The position numbers and the translations under genes are program-made. The notes beneath the pieces were generated by a model. It did not search any database and was not told the origin of the DNA. It was given only the letters and a program-made list of their open reading frames with translations. Below, one piece after another: positions 63,230 through 64,000 of a stretch of 64,000 nucleotides of DNA. Numbering within the stretch: position 1 is the first letter of the stretch; each line of letters begins with the position of its first letter. Source of the DNA: Polytrichum commune (Eukaryota; Streptophyta; Polytrichopsida; Polytrichales; Polytrichaceae); NCBI GenBank assembly GCA_950295325.1, contig OX485803.1:16678001-16742000 (forward strand), written 5' to 3'.

Positions 63230-64000
63230 AGTTATGTGTGTGTTTTATATACCTCTTTCTATTTATGATCTAGCACTTTGTGTGTATGTATATATATAAC
63301 TTTGTATTGTTGTTTTATTTTTGTCCACATAGAACCAAAGAAACGAAAAAAAAATCTCTAGTCAAAAGTCTCAAGAAGAGACTTAGGGGAACGTATGGGG
63401 TCTTGGGCCCACATTATTTCCATCCCACACTAGTAGGACAATATAGTGTATCTTTGGCATAATGCATGGATTTTGTGTGTTGATATTATACATCATAGGA
63501 TGGGTTGCATAAAATATGTTTCCAACAAACTTTACTATTTTGGATGAATGGGTTTGTCAAAACTTTTTTTTTGTTGGATTTTGAATTTCCCAAAATAGTC
63601 CAAATAGAAAATTATGACAATCCACTCAATTTTTTTTAAAGGTGAGGGGGGGGGGGAGGGGAGAGAAGGTCAGATAATTGACTATTTCGTCATGGAGTTG
63701 GGACTAATATGTGCACCTGCATATGTAAGAAACTAGTATAGACTTGTGCCGTGTCAACCAATTTCACATGATTTAATGTTATGGGCCACCTTCGTAATAT
63801 CCATTGAACATGCCATTGTGGACAACCAATGTTTGGAATGGAAACAACAACAACACCCATGCGATTGCCATTCAATGTCTTCAAAATCTACAATGAAAAA
63901 CAAGTGTAATTTAACAAGAGGAGCACAAGTCTACAAACTCAGTCTAACTTAGGAGGATGGGCCCAAGAATTGTTCGAGTGACCAAAAAGCTTATGTGAAA
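63230..64000. other. Gene-free right end of the window
   Basis: AT-rich, with a G run at 63643-63665. No gene or element edge recognised. Confidence 0.35.

Noticed and set aside
1-64000. CRISPR array, bacterial operon or organelle insertion
   Set aside because: No regularly spaced short direct repeats with unique spacers, no prokaryotic gene spacing, and no recognisable plastid or mitochondrial genes.

Overview
The window is nuclear DNA of a land plant: spliced GT-AG genes, plant-type (TTTAGGG) telomeric repeat units, and genes embedded in a dense background of short non-autonomous transposons and minisatellites. The SINA protein reads to me more like bryophyte, lycophyte or fern homologues than angiosperm ones, so a seed-free plant is my best guess; this is inference from remembered family sequences.

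Four protein genes can be reconstructed with phase-consistent exons. (1) A HEATR6/DUF4042 ARM-repeat gene on the minus strand (9056 to 78) whose 3' end lies beyond the left edge. (2) An AKAP17A-like splicing-factor homologue, minus strand, complete (17399 to 12776, 8 exons, 762 aa), with an unusual charged tandem-repeat domain. (3) A SEVEN IN ABSENTIA (SINAT) RING E3 ligase, plus strand, complete (33091 to 35901, 3 exons, 306 aa), downstream of a GC-rich promoter. (4) A membrane-anchored START-domain lipid-binding protein, minus strand, complete (51355 to 47324, 6 exons, 441 aa). They are unrelated in function and I see no operon-like or pathway grouping.

The rest (about 18.3-30.9 kb, 36.2-47.3 kb and 52-64 kb) is transposon and repeat territory without credible genes. 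Distinguishable elements are: a Tourist-like MITE family of about 500 bp (at least six near-complete copies plus fragments, four with TTA/TAA target duplications visible at both ends); two copies of a tRNA-derived SINE with clear target-site duplications; a full-length 5S-rRNA-like sequence in a HEATR6 intron that shares a body segment with that SINE; a 190-bp MITE with perfect 34-bp inverted repeats; a fold-back element filled with a GGGCATGGGTG minisatellite; a long hairpin element; and many tandem arrays, among them an 8-unit array of about 208 bp at 40.9-42.4 kb and a 7-unit array filling one HEATR6 intron.

The item most likely to be undescribed is the 5S-headed, SINE-like element (430-661). 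All family assignments rest on recognition by eye; no database search was possible.
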